Shown here: piece after piece, positions 42,230 through 52,600 of the stretch
Layout: each line of letters begins with the position of its first letter
Position numbering within the stretch: position 1 is the first letter of the stretch
NCBI GenBank assembly: GCA_964592335.1
Contig: CAZQEU010000002.1
Coordinates: 1-53,839 of the forward strand
DNA length: 53,839 nt
From: CAZKUB01 sp964592335
GTDB taxonomy: Archaea; Thermoplasmatota; E2; DHVEG-1
Direction: 5' to 3'
Translations under genes and position numbers: made by a program
Notes under the pieces: generated by a model
The model's database searches: none
What the model was told of the DNA's origin: nothing
Seen by the model: only the letters and a program-made list of their open reading frames with translations

Positions 42230-42994
42230 TTATGCTTCACTTTTGCTGAACATGTAACTACCGATCGAAAGTAGTATTATACAGATTACAAGAACTACTG
42301 CAAAATCTACTAGTGGAGGTAAAATAGTAGTTTGCGGTCCGAGCAGGCTTCCTCTCAGTCCATCTACCATATAAAATAAAGGATTGAAAAATGCGATATT
42401 TTTTAATATCTGGCTTTGTGCCAATGGGAAAAAGGCTGAGGATAGAAGTAAAAGCGGCATCATTACAAGATTCATAATTATTGGAAAAGATTGAAAATCA
42501 TTCATCTTTGATGCAAGAATTAAACCGAATCCTACTGCTGTAAAAGCCATTAAAATCATAAATATTATTGCAAGTATTATCCCATTAACACTTGACGGCC
42601 TTATTCCAAGACCAATTGCTATAGCTAAAATAAAAAACCCCTGTATAAGAGCTGTAGTAGCTCCACCAAGCGTTCTGCCTATTGTAATTGACATTCTACT
42701 TACAGGTGCGACAAGAACTTCCTGTAAAAAACCAAATTGTTTATCCCATAAGATGGAGACACCTGTAAACATACTTGAAAAAATTATTGACATTGAAATA
42801 ATGCCGGGTGCAAAAAAATGTAGGTAATCGCCTTCAAGTCCACCTATCGAAAGTGATCTAAAACCTGAACCTAGAATGAATAAAAAGAGTAGAGGCTGTG
42901 CAACACTTACAAGCAGACGACTTTTAGAACGGACAAATCTTTTCATTTGCCTAAGCCACATAACATATATTGCTTGAAGATTGACTATTTTCAT
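42230..42994 (-). CDS. ABC-2 type export permease
   Basis: This 254-aa protein has six predicted membrane segments and the ABC-2 permease pattern (WLRQMKRFVRSKSRLLVSVA; FLQEVLVAPVSRMSITIGRT; end FFPLAQSQILKNIAFFNPL). It pairs with the ATPase encoded just upstream on the same strand as a DrrAB-type exporter. The substrate is unknown. Confidence 0.9.
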   Translation of the reverse strand: MKIVNLQAIYVMWLRQMKRFVRSKSRLLVSVAQPLLFLFILGSGFRSLSIGGLEGDYLHFFAPGIISMSIIFSSMFTGVSILWDKQFGFLQEVLVAPVSRMSITIGRTLGGATTALIQGFFILAIAIGLGIRPSSVNGIILAIIFMILMAFTAVGFGLILASKMNDFQSFPIIMNLVMMPLLLLSSAFFPLAQSQILKNIAFFNPLFYMVDGLRGSLLGPQTTILPPLVDFAVVLVICIILLSIGSYMFSKSEA

Positions 42995-43000
42995 TATTTA

Positions 43001-43981
43001 TTACCTCCTGAATCTTGGATGAATGGGAAACATACTTGTTTTTTCTTCTTCGTTGCTTATTGTCCTTCCAGTATAAGAAATAAAAACATCATCAAGAGTA
43101 GGTTTTCTAACACTTATCGATTTTATTTTAATATTATGTTTTTGTGCTATTTCAATAACTATCGGTATCTTTTCATCACCTTTCTCAGTTCCAATTTTAA
43201 GGACGCTTTCGAGTTTTTTTATATTAGTTGACCATTCTTCTGTCTCAAGTATCTCTTTGAGTTTTGATAGATTATCACAGGATAATGTTATAACATCTTT
43301 TCCTATGGATGTTTTAAGGTTATTTAATGTATCTTTAACTAGTATCTCTCCTCTATCTATTATCGCAACTCTATCACATAAAAAATCTGCCTCATCCATA
43401 TAATGAGTAGTAAGAAAAATTGTAGTATCCTCTTCTCTGTTCATTTTTTTAATGTATTCCCATATAACACGTCTTGTTCCTGCGTCAAGACCGAGTGTTG
43501 GCTCATCTAAAAAAAGGACTTTAGGATAATGCATAAGGCCTCTTGCTATCTCAAGTCTTCTCTTCATACCTCCTGAGTAGTTTTTTACCAATACCTTTCT
43601 TTTTTCTTCTAGGTCTACAAGACTAAGTACTTCATCTATTCTTTTTTTTCTATTTGATTTATTAATGCCATACATTCTAGCATGATATTCAAGATTTTCT
43701 TCTCCGCTAAGTTCTATGTCCAATGCTGGTTCCTGGAAAACTATTCCGATGTTTTGCCTTACCTGATTTCTTTGTGTTACTATATCAAAATCTACGATAG
43801 TTGCATCTCCTTCTGTAGGATTTAGCAGTGTTGTAAGCATTTTAATTGTTGTAGTTTTACCAGCACCGTTTGGTCCAAGAAAACCAAATATCTCTCCTTT
43901 TTTAACAGAAAAAGATATATGATTTACTGCTGTTAGTTTTTTGAATTTTTTTGTAAGATTATTGACTTTTATTATATCCAA
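43001..43981 (-). CDS. ABC exporter ATP-binding protein (DrrA type)
   Basis: The protein is 326 aa from a TTG at 43981. The Walker A is GFLGPNGAGKTTTIKML, the Q-loop is IVFQEPALD, the signature is NYSGGMKRRLEIA, the Walker B is VLFLDEPTLGLD, and the H-loop is LTTHYMDEAD. It has the C-terminal region of the daunorubicin-resistance ABC family (KPTLDDVFISYTGR). I chose the TTG because AAGGAG lies nine bases ahead; a longer frame to 44062 would run into the elp3 leader. It forms an operon with the permease, six bases apart. Confidence 0.92.
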   Translation of the reverse strand: MDIIKVNNLTKKFKKLTAVNHISFSVKKGEIFGFLGPNGAGKTTTIKMLTTLLNPTEGDATIVDFDIVTQRNQVRQNIGIVFQEPALDIELSGEENLEYHARMYGINKSNRKKRIDEVLSLVDLEEKRKVLVKNYSGGMKRRLEIARGLMHYPKVLFLDEPTLGLDAGTRRVIWEYIKKMNREEDTTIFLTTHYMDEADFLCDRVAIIDRGEILVKDTLNNLKTSIGKDVITLSCDNLSKLKEILETEEWSTNIKKLESVLKIGTEKGDEKIPIVIEIAQKHNIKIKSISVRKPTLDDVFISYTGRTISNEEEKTSMFPIHPRFRR

Positions 43982-44102
43982 TTTCTTGTACTCCTTGTAT
44001 AGTTTTTTGAATCTTAGTTTATTTAATAAATGTATCATTATTTTTAGGTTTTTTTTCATCAAAGGTTTTTTATCCTTGTTTTTATTGAAAGGTCCTTTGT
44101 TT

Positions 44103-45689
44103 ATGGATTTCTACTCTGAAATAATAAGTCTTATTCTTTCAAAAAAAATTCAGAGTAAAGAAGAGATTCATAAGACTAAGATTCGTCTTTGTAAAAGATA
44201 TAAGATTAAGAGCATTCCTGCTGATAGCGATATACTTGCAAGAGTTCCTGATGATTTTTCAGATGAAGAAAAAGAACTGGCAACATCATTGCTTCGTAAA
44301 AAAGCCACAAGAAGCATTTCAGGTGTAGCTGTCGTTGCTGTTATGACTAGTCCTGCAGATTGTCCTCATGGTCTTTGCATTCCTTGCCCAGGTGGCCCTA
44401 AAGCAGGTACTCCTCAGAGTTATACAGGTCATGAGCCTGCTGCTCTTCGTGCAAGCTTGAATAATTTTGATCCTTTTCTTCAAACAAGAAACCGTATAAA
44501 ACAGCTTGAAATAATTGGTCATCCAGTAGACAAAATTGATTTTATTATCATGGGTGGCACCTTTACTGCACGTGATCCTTTTTATCAGGAATGGTTTGTA
44601 AAAAGATGTTATGATGGTTTAAACAATGAAGAATCAAAATCTTTAGAAGAAGCTAAATTGATTAATGAAAAAACCAAGAGTCGCTGTATCGGCCTTACTG
44701 TTGAAACCCGTCCAGATTGGTTCCGGCTTCGTCATATAGATATGTCTCTTTCTTGGGGTGCTACTCGTGTTGAGCTTGGTGTTCAGAGTGTTTTTGATGA
44801 TTTATTGTATAACATAAAACGTGGCCATAGTGTCTCAGATTCTGTAATTGCTACAAGGGCTGCAAAAGATGCTGGTTTTAAGGTCTGTTATCATCTCATG
44901 CCTGGTTTACCTGGTTCAGATTTTGATCGCGATATTGAATGTTTTGAAACAGTTTTTGCTGATACTCGTTTTAAACCTGATATGATTAAGATTTACCCCA
45001 CTCTAACAATTAAAGGTACAAAACTTTTTGATATGTGGCAAAAAGGTCAATATGCTCCTTTGAGTACAAAAGAAGGAGCAATACTTGTTGCACGTCTTAA
45101 AACAATTGTACCTGAGTGGGTTCGTATACAACGCATACAAAGAGATGTACCATCTCAGTTTATTGATGCAGGTGTTACAAAAAGTAATCTACGTCAGATC
45201 GTTGAAGATGAAATGAAAAAGAATAATTGGGTTTGCAGGTGCATACGTTGTCGAGAAATGGGTCATAAGATTTTAAAAGAAAAAATAAATCCTTCTGAAG
45301 AAAACATCGGTTTATCTACAACTTTTTATGAAGCAAGCGATAGTGATGAAGTATTCATTTCTCTTGTTGATGAAAAACATGATGCATTAATTGGATATCT
45401 GAGACTTCGGGATATTTCAAACTCTCATAGAAAAGAGCTTTCTACAAATCCCTGTATGATAATAAGAGAGCTTAAGGTAGTTGGAAGGGAGCTTTCAATA
45501 GGTAAAAAATCGAAGAAAGAAATTCAACACAGAGGATATGGTAAGGAACTTATATCTGAGGCTGAGAGGATATGCAGAGAAGAATATGATAAGAAACGTT
45601 TATTTGTCCTAAGCGGGGTTGGCGTTAAAGAATACTACAGAGCGTTAGATTTTAAAGATCAAGGCCCATATCTTTTGAAAACACTATAA
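44103..45689 (+). CDS. elp3: Elp3 tRNA U34 carboxymethyl-type enzyme
   Basis: This 528-aa radical-SAM/GNAT protein modifies wobble U34 of tRNA. The radical-SAM Cys motif is CPHGLCIPCPGG, followed by TGHEPAALRASLNNFDPF, GGTFTARD, ETRPDWFRLRHID, VELGVQSVFDDLLYNIKRGH and CYHLMPGLPGSDFDRD. A Cys cluster comes before the acetyltransferase domain (CRCIRC), and the GNAT end is REYDKK... VLSGVGVKEYYRALDFKD-like. The ATG at 44103 is the family start; in-frame codons upstream are only hydrophobic leader. Confidence 0.95.
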   Translation: MDFYSEIISLILSKKIQSKEEIHKTKIRLCKRYKIKSIPADSDILARVPDDFSDEEKELATSLLRKKATRSISGVAVVAVMTSPADCPHGLCIPCPGGPKAGTPQSYTGHEPAALRASLNNFDPFLQTRNRIKQLEIIGHPVDKIDFIIMGGTFTARDPFYQEWFVKRCYDGLNNEESKSLEEAKLINEKTKSRCIGLTVETRPDWFRLRHIDMSLSWGATRVELGVQSVFDDLLYNIKRGHSVSDSVIATRAAKDAGFKVCYHLMPGLPGSDFDRDIECFETVFADTRFKPDMIKIYPTLTIKGTKLFDMWQKGQYAPLSTKEGAILVARLKTIVPEWVRIQRIQRDVPSQFIDAGVTKSNLRQIVEDEMKKNNWVCRCIRCREMGHKILKEKINPSEENIGLSTTFYEASDSDEVFISLVDEKHDALIGYLRLRDISNSHRKELSTNPCMIIRELKVVGRELSIGKKSKKEIQHRGYGKELISEAERICREEYDKKRLFVLSGVGVKEYYRALDFKDQGPYLLKTL

Positions 45690-45718
45690 ATACCTGTTTT
45701 TGTTTCAGGGTTTTTGTT

Positions 45719-46597
45719 ATGAAAATTCAAACTGAATGCGTTCCATGTTTACTTAAGCGAATAATCTTTGAATCTGAGATCAGCACAGATGATATTAAAC
45801 TAAGACAAAAAACTTTGAAAAAAGCCTGCACTCTTCTAGCAGAGTTATATGATCCAAATTCTTCTAGTGTAAGTATTGCAACTAAAGTTCATAAAATGGT
45901 TTATGAAACACTAGGAGATGAAGATCCTTATAAAAATCTTAAAGAAAAAGCAAATAAAGCAGCATTAAAACTGGTTCCAAGAGTCGAAGAGCTAGTTAGT
46001 ATTTGCGAAGATCCTCTGAGAATGAGTATGCTAGCAAGTATAGTCGGCAACATGATGGATTTTGGAATTGCTGGTGCAAGTACCAATCCTGATGATCTGC
46101 TTGATATTTTTGAAAGAACTGTTGAAGAAGATATTGGATATGATGATTATGAAAATTTGAAAAAATTTATTTCAAATTCAAAAAATATTGTTTTTTTTAC
46201 AGATAACTGTGGTGAGATAGTATTTGATAAAATTTTATGCAGAGAAATTAAAAAGCTCAATCCTATTTTAAATCTTACACTTGTTGTAAAAGGTGAGCCT
46301 GTTTTATCTGATGCAACGATGAAAGATGCAACAGAGTTTGGTCTTGGTGAGGTAGTAGATGAAATCCTTACAACAGGCTGCTTTGCTGTAGGTGTTGATT
46401 TTAATAATCTTCCTAAAAAAGTTTTAAAAATTCTTGATAGCACAGATCTTATAATCTGCAAAGGTATGGGTAACTACGAGGCTTTTTCAGAAACAGATTA
46501 CAGACCTATAGCATATCTTATGCGTACAAAATGCTCTGCTATTGCAAAATCTATGGATGTACCTCAGGATATAAATGTTATTAAACTATATAACTAA
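45719..46597 (+). CDS. DUF89 (ARMT1-like) phosphatase
   Basis: This 292-aa protein is of the archaeal DUF89 family: N-terminal Cys pair (TECVPCLLKRI), helical region, then VGNMMDFGIAG, NIVFFTDNCGEIVFDKILCREI (metal-binding Asp and Asn) and DLIICKGMGNYEAFSE. Members are metal-dependent phosphatases proposed to repair damaged metabolites. It follows elp3 by 30 bp and ends overlapping the convergent MarC gene by 4 bp. Confidence 0.9.
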   Translation: MKIQTECVPCLLKRIIFESEISTDDIKLRQKTLKKACTLLAELYDPNSSSVSIATKVHKMVYETLGDEDPYKNLKEKANKAALKLVPRVEELVSICEDPLRMSMLASIVGNMMDFGIAGASTNPDDLLDIFERTVEEDIGYDDYENLKKFISNSKNIVFFTDNCGEIVFDKILCREIKKLNPILNLTLVVKGEPVLSDATMKDATEFGLGEVVDEILTTGCFAVGVDFNNLPKKVLKILDSTDLIICKGMGNYEAFSETDYRPIAYLMRTKCSAIAKSMDVPQDINVIKLYN

Positions 46598-47262
46598 ACG
46601 GGTATTATTCCATACGATTCTAAAAATGTTTGAATTGCTGTAAACATGAACTGAATTGCAATTGCAACTGTTAAAAGCCCCATTATTCTTGTAAAAGCAT
46701 CCATTCCTTTTTTTCCAAGTGCTTTTATCACATACTTTGAGCTTATGAATATGAAATAAGTTATAATCATTACAAGAATTATTGATAAAATTGCAAGTAT
46801 TATGCTTATAATCCAGGGTAATGCTTGGATATCTGCGCTTCCTTCTGTCAAGTTTTTCATGCTTACAATAATTACGGTAATGGCGCCTGGTCCTGATAAT
46901 GAGGGCATTGCAAGTGGTACTATTGCATAGTCTGCCTTTTGTTCTGCCCCTGGAGGGCTTTCGCCAAATTGTTGACCACGTCGAGTCATATCAAGACCAA
47001 CAAAAGCAAGTAGTATCCCTCCAGCAATTCTTAGAGAGTATATTTCTATTCCAAGGTACTCGAGTATTCCTGAACCGGCTATTGCAAATATAAAAAGCAA
47101 TATTGTTGCGTATTTTACAGCGTTTTTTGCAAGTTGTTTTCTCTGTTCTTTTGTATAATTAATTGTAATTGAGCTAAAAAGTGCAAGTGTTGACGAAGGA
47201 TTGACTATAATAAATAGTGGTATGAACACCGCCAGAAAACCCGGTAGTATTGCTTCTATCAT
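46594..47262 (-). CDS. MarC-family integral membrane protein
   Basis: This 222-aa protein has six predicted membrane segments, with FIIVNPSSTLALFSSIT near the N-terminus, SLRIAGGILLAFVGLDMTR and YAIVPLAMPSLSGPGAIT, typical of the MarC/SnatA family. Some members export or take up small amino acids; the function here is unknown. It overlaps the end of the DUF89 gene by 4 bp. Confidence 0.9.
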   Translation of the reverse strand: MIEAILPGFLAVFIPLFIIVNPSSTLALFSSITINYTKEQRKQLAKNAVKYATILLFIFAIAGSGILEYLGIEIYSLRIAGGILLAFVGLDMTRRGQQFGESPPGAEQKADYAIVPLAMPSLSGPGAITVIIVSMKNLTEGSADIQALPWIISIILAILSIILVMIITYFIFISSKYVIKALGKKGMDAFTRIMGLLTVAIAIQFMFTAIQTFLESYGIIPV

Positions 47263-47298
47263 CTTTTGGTTGTATTAAAAAAGGGTTTATAAGGATTA

Positions 47299-49275
47299 TT
47301 AATCCTTAGAAAGCATTTCCCTGATTGGTATGTAAAATACTAATAGTGCTATGAACAGCCACAGTAAAACTCCAGGTAATACTGGTGGTACGTCAAACAT
47401 TGTAATGTTTAGTCCTGCAATGATTATGAATGCTACTATTACCCCGGTTAGTGCTTCTCCTGCGATAAGTCCTGCTGTAAACAAAAGCCCTGTTCTAACA
47501 ATTCGCTCTTTTGGTTTTACTTTTGTTTGTTTTATCGCTAGTTCCCATTCACTTATTTCTTCATCGTCTTTTCCATATTTTTTCTCTATTTTCTTGTTTG
47601 TGAAATGTCTGATTATACCGCCTATAAATATTGGTGTTGCAAGGGTGAATGGTAAATAAATTCCAATTGCAACCGGTAGTATTGGTATATCTATTAGAAT
47701 TAGAATGAATGCAAGAACCATTCCTGCTATTACAAATGGCCAGGTCATCTCTCCACCCAGTACTCCTTGTATTACTCCAGCCATAAGACCTGCTTGTGGT
47801 GCTGGCAGGTTTATGCTTCCTATTGTGTATGCTTTATGAAGTGCTGATACTACAAATGCAAGCACTGGTGCTGCTGCAAGTATTCCAACAAGCTCTGCTA
47901 ATTGTTGTTTCCACGGCGTGGCACCTATCATTTGTCCTGCAGTCATTGATTGCAGAACGTCTCCAGATATTGCTGCGCAACATGCGATTACTGTTGCAAT
48001 TAGAAGTGCTACTCCATATGATGTTGTCCCAGAGAAACCTAGTCCTAAAAGGATTAATGATGTAATAAGAAGTATTGATACAGTTACTCCAGATGTTGGA
48101 TTGTTTGAAGAACCCACGAGCCCTGCCATATATCCTGCAATTGCACTTGCGATAAATGCAAATAATATTGCAAATATGGCCATTACCCCAGATATGAATA
48201 CGTTTTGTGATAGCCATAAGTATACTATAAAAATAGGTATTGTTAGTAGTCCTATTGCTAAAAAGACATATTTTGGGTTAAGATCTTTGTCTGTTCGTTT
48301 TTTTGTACTATCATGCCCACCTTTTATCCCAATTATTGCTTCTTTAATTCCATCTGCAAGATTGTTTCGTAATTTGAATATTGTATAAAGTCCACCTACG
48401 AGCATTGCTCCTACGCCTATGTATTTAACGTAATGACTCCAAACATGAAAGAATGCATCTAACGGTTCTTTTATGCCATCAGGCATTCCTGTTGCAAGAA
48501 GTATTAGTGGTGTTATTATAACCCATCCGAGTAATCCGCCTATTAAAACAAATGATGATATTTTTGGTCCAATAATCCAACCAACACCAAGTAGTGCTGG
48601 CGATGTTGCGACTCCTCCATAGATATATGCATTGTTTGACCCTGCTCCAATGTTGTATTTTCCAATACTTGCTATTCCTTCTATTCTTCCTTGTATTGCT
48701 TTAAGTCCTACTTGGCCGAATTTAAGCAAGGCTCCTAGTGCAGCTCCCATCAATAGCCATATTCCTGATACTCCTCCATTACCTGTTTTTTTCTTTGTGT
48801 CGTCGCCTACTGTAGTAGTTAGTACTGCAGCAACTGCTACACCCTCAGGAAATGGCAAGTCTGTTTTAATGATTAGCGCTCGTCTAAGTGATACCATCCA
48901 TAGAACACCCAGGATACCTCCTAAAGCAGCAACTATTGTTGTTTCTACATAGTTTATATCTGTCCATGCTCCTAGAAAGAGCATTGCAGGGATTGTAAAT
49001 ATTATTCCTGCAGCAAGAGCGGTCCCTGCTGCAGCACCCATCATTCCTATGTTTACTTCAAGAATTGTTCCTTTTAAGGGTTTTAAAAGTGCAAAGGCCA
49101 TAACAGCTCCAGGAATTGCAGCAGATACTGTCATTCCTGCGTATAATCCAAAATAAGCATTTGCTGAGCCCAGTATAATTGCAAGTAAAGCTCCAATTAA
49201 CACTGCTTTTAGTGTCAACTCTGGTATATTTTTTGATGCCGGTATAAATGATTTGAAGTTTTCTCTAGATGACAT
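47299..49275 (-). CDS. OPT-family oligopeptide transporter
   Basis: This 658-aa protein has about 14-16 membrane segments and the OPT pattern (LGSANAYFGLYAGMTVSAAI; GNGGVSGIWLLMGAALGALL; NNPTSGVTVSILLITSLIL; CCAAISGDVLQSMTAGQMIGATPW). It is a proton-driven uptake carrier for peptides or peptide-like metal complexes. Together with the C25 peptidase this is consistent with protein use. A TATA box on the minus strand (49305-49315) drives it. Confidence 0.93.
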   Translation of the reverse strand: MSSRENFKSFIPASKNIPELTLKAVLIGALLAIILGSANAYFGLYAGMTVSAAIPGAVMAFALLKPLKGTILEVNIGMMGAAAGTALAAGIIFTIPAMLFLGAWTDINYVETTIVAALGGILGVLWMVSLRRALIIKTDLPFPEGVAVAAVLTTTVGDDTKKKTGNGGVSGIWLLMGAALGALLKFGQVGLKAIQGRIEGIASIGKYNIGAGSNNAYIYGGVATSPALLGVGWIIGPKISSFVLIGGLLGWVIITPLILLATGMPDGIKEPLDAFFHVWSHYVKYIGVGAMLVGGLYTIFKLRNNLADGIKEAIIGIKGGHDSTKKRTDKDLNPKYVFLAIGLLTIPIFIVYLWLSQNVFISGVMAIFAILFAFIASAIAGYMAGLVGSSNNPTSGVTVSILLITSLILLGLGFSGTTSYGVALLIATVIACCAAISGDVLQSMTAGQMIGATPWKQQLAELVGILAAAPVLAFVVSALHKAYTIGSINLPAPQAGLMAGVIQGVLGGEMTWPFVIAGMVLAFILILIDIPILPVAIGIYLPFTLATPIFIGGIIRHFTNKKIEKKYGKDDEEISEWELAIKQTKVKPKERIVRTGLLFTAGLIAGEALTGVIVAFIIIAGLNITMFDVPPVLPGVLLWLFIALLVFYIPIREMLSKD

Positions 49276-49304
49276 TATGTATTACCAAAATAATATTATT
49301 TTAC

Positions 49305-49315
49305 AAATATATAAA
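49305..49315 (-). promoter_or_regulatory. TATA box for the OPT gene
   Basis: The minus strand reads TTTATATATTT about 30-40 bp ahead of the ATG at 49275. Confidence 0.55.
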
Positions 49316-49367
49316 TTAATCGTAAAAAACAGCAATATTAACGATATACTGATTGTTAAAAATGAGG

Positions 49368-49452
49368 TGCAAGGGGCCGGATTCGAACCGGCGAACCTCT
49401 GCAGGAATAGATCTTGAGTCTATCGCCGTTGACCTAGCTTGGCTACCCTTGC
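49368..49452 (-). tRNA. tRNA-Leu (anticodon CAA)
   Basis: This is a class II tRNA of 85 nt on the minus strand. The acceptor GCAAGGG pairs with CCCTTGC (discriminator A). The anticodon stem is ATAGA/TCTAT with loop CTCAAGA. It has a long variable arm and a T-arm with GTTCGAATC. There is no intron and no encoded CCA. Confidence 0.95.
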
Positions 49453-49639
49453 AATAGAAAGCCAAGAATAGTTTAATAATAATAAAATTTTGGCATTTTT
49501 TTCATTTAATGTATTTTTACACATCATCTTTAGATATCCTTTATACGAAAAAATTTATTTTTTAGATGAGGTTAAGAGGGAGACATAGCTTGTTTCATTT
49601 TTATAATACATACACTCGTTGGTTAAGTGAATTGGTCAA

Positions 49640-52600
49640 TTACTTCTTAGCTTTCTTTTTTGATGAATATGGCGTTATTAGATATCCATATTTCTTTTTC
49701 TTCCAGCGTCCCCAGAACATAAGGGCAGGTGGTAGGATAAATATACTTGTTAGAAATGCAAATAGAATTGTAAGAGCAGTGATTAACCCAAATTGTTGCT
49801 CAACAGGCATTGGTGTAAGCATTAACATTCCAAAACCTGCCATGGTTGTAATCGCTGCTATCATAAGTGCACCACCCGTGTGACCAACTGTTTCTGATAC
49901 AGCCCCCATTACATCACCGGTTTTATCTGCAATTAATCTAAAACGCTCAATCGCGTGTATTGCGTATGTTATACCTAGCCCTATTGTAAGAGATGTAATC
50001 ATAATTGTCATAACATTTAGGCTGTAACCAATGAAGTACATTGTTCCTACAATCCATATTGTTGAAATACAGACAGGTATCATTGCAAGTAGGCCGAGGC
50101 TTAGTTTTCTATATGCAATGATTAGTACTATTGCTGCAAGTGCGATACATATTGCTGTTGAAAGTATTTGACTTTCTGTCATTGATTGCATTATACTATA
50201 CATCATACTGTTGTCACCTGTAACTGCTGCTGAGTTTCCATTTAAATCAGCTATATCATCTTGTAAATCAAAGTACAGTTCCTCCATTGCTTTGTTTAAA
50301 TCCTCGTCTCCAGCATTATATGTGTTTGAATAAACAACTATTATTGTTGCATCAAATACATCGTCATCATTTCTATGTAAAATCTCATTTGTCTCATATT
50401 TGTAGTTGTCATTGTCATATAAATAACTAAAAAGTTTTTTTACATCAGTGTTGGTCTTTGGAATGTTTTCTGAGTCTAGATTAAAGCTTTTTATAATTGA
50501 GTTGTTGTTTTCAACAGCATTATCTATTATTGATAGAATTGAGTTTGTTTTAGGATTATTTTCTCTTGTGTATAGTACATATTTATCATCATCCATGTTG
50601 CTGATTGTTTGCCTTATGCCTCTTAGGGTTTGAACAGTTGCGATATTTCCTTCGATTAAAATATTTTCTTTTTCCTGGCTGGAAAATGGGAACTCATCAG
50701 TTATCTTGTTTAGCACTTGGACTGATTCATTTTCCTCAGGTAAAAAATCCTTCATGTTAAAACCGGTTTGAACCTGTGTTGCTCCAAATACCATAACCGC
50801 TGTTATTAGTAGTGTGGTTATTAGAATGGTTTTTGGATGGGTGCAGACGATACGTGCGGTTTTTTTCATTAGTTTTCCATTTGGATTATGTCTGGTTTTT
50901 AGTTTGTCCTTGTTTTTTCTTCTATCCAGGATGTATCTTACTGCTGCCTGCAAGGTAATTGTTACAATAAATACATAGGCTATACCTATTGCACATAACA
51001 CTCCGAAGTCACGGAGTGGAACCATTGTTGCAGTAAGAAACGATAAAAACGCGATAAAAGTAGTGATTGTTGCAAGTAGCATCGCCATTCCTACATCTGT
51101 GATACTTGCAATAATTGCCTCTGCAGCATTTTTTCCTTTATCAAGTTCTGCTCTATAGTTATGAAACATATGTACACTATAGTCAACTCCCAGACCCATA
51201 AGCATTGGAATGAGTGCTACTTCCATTATCATAAAATCCATTCCAAATAATACCATTGTGCCAAAGAGCCATATCACAGATATACTCAGTCCTAAAAGTG
51301 GTAGAACAACATAGGAGATTTTAAAGAAACTAAGAAACAGTATTATGCTTATTACAACAAAAATGAGAGGTACTACAATCTGGTTTGCCTCCATTGAAAC
51401 ACCAGTTATTTCGTATTCAATAATGCTGTTACCTGTTGCACGCATTGAAACATAGTTTTCTTCTGAATCATAATTTTTTGTTTTTTCTAGGATTTCGCCG
51501 CTAATCTCTGATTTTTCCCCTGATGTTAATGATCCGTTTATTTGTATCATCATAATTGCTGCGTTTGCATCAGAGTATTCTTTGTCATATGATAAAAAAT
51601 TGATACTTCCTTCTTTTAAACCATCATAAAAACTTGGTTTTATAAATAAACTCTCAGTTGATCTCTGTGTATCTGGACTAAGATCTGTTGTTGTCCAAAG
51701 GCTTTCAATGTCTTTAAGGCTGATTTCATCGATCTTGAAATTGTTTTCTTCAAGCATCTTAAATATTTCATTGAAATCTTCCCAGGTAAAATCATTGTAA
51801 CGCATAAGGATTTTTTCAGAGATACTACCAATTATAGGTTTGTTTTGAATATCTTGAATTTTTTGTTTTAGGTAGTTAAAATCAACTACGACTCTTTTCC
51901 AGGGTAGATTCAAAACTGGTCTTTGAAAATATCTAAAACCTGCAAGGCTATTTCCAATTCTTGTAGGTAGTCCAAAACCATTCATCTCTGTTGCTATACC
52001 ATATTTGCCTAGTTCTTCTTTTGAAACAGATATAGATATCTTGTTTTCATCTGTGTTAAAACTAATGTTTCCTGTTTCAAGTTTGATTGGAAGTGAAACA
52101 GGTTGATTTGGCATACTAACCCAGAGAAAAGTGTTTTTTTCATAGCTTTTTTTGTTTTGTTTAAAAGCACCTTTTAGATTGTTAATAAAACCTTTACCTA
52201 CTTCCCATGATGTATCTTCAGGTTCAATATGTGCACTTATTTTATATGTCATATTTAGTGCTTCATCTGGTATTATTAGGTTTTTAAATTCAAAAAACCA
52301 TTCATAGACAGTAAGTCCTCTTGCAGGGCTTATCATATCTTTTTCAAAACCTGATAAATCATATACTTCAAATGTAAAAATGTAAGTTTCTTCATTCTGT
52401 TTCATGTAATAGTTTTTCAGATCAATGCTATCAATATTTTTTCCTTTGGAAATCTTAGGGTATCTATTATAATCAATAGGTTCATTTGGATCATCGTTTT
52501 CAAGCATTTTGTGTTCAGAGTAATCTGGTTCATCCATCAAATCATTAAAAACAGTTAATATTTCTTCATCTGAGCACTGAGTAACTTTTTTTTGAAACTC

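Noticed and set aside
47834..48388. ORFs overlapping the OPT gene
   Set aside because: They lie entirely within the transporter gene in other frames and give no recognisable protein.
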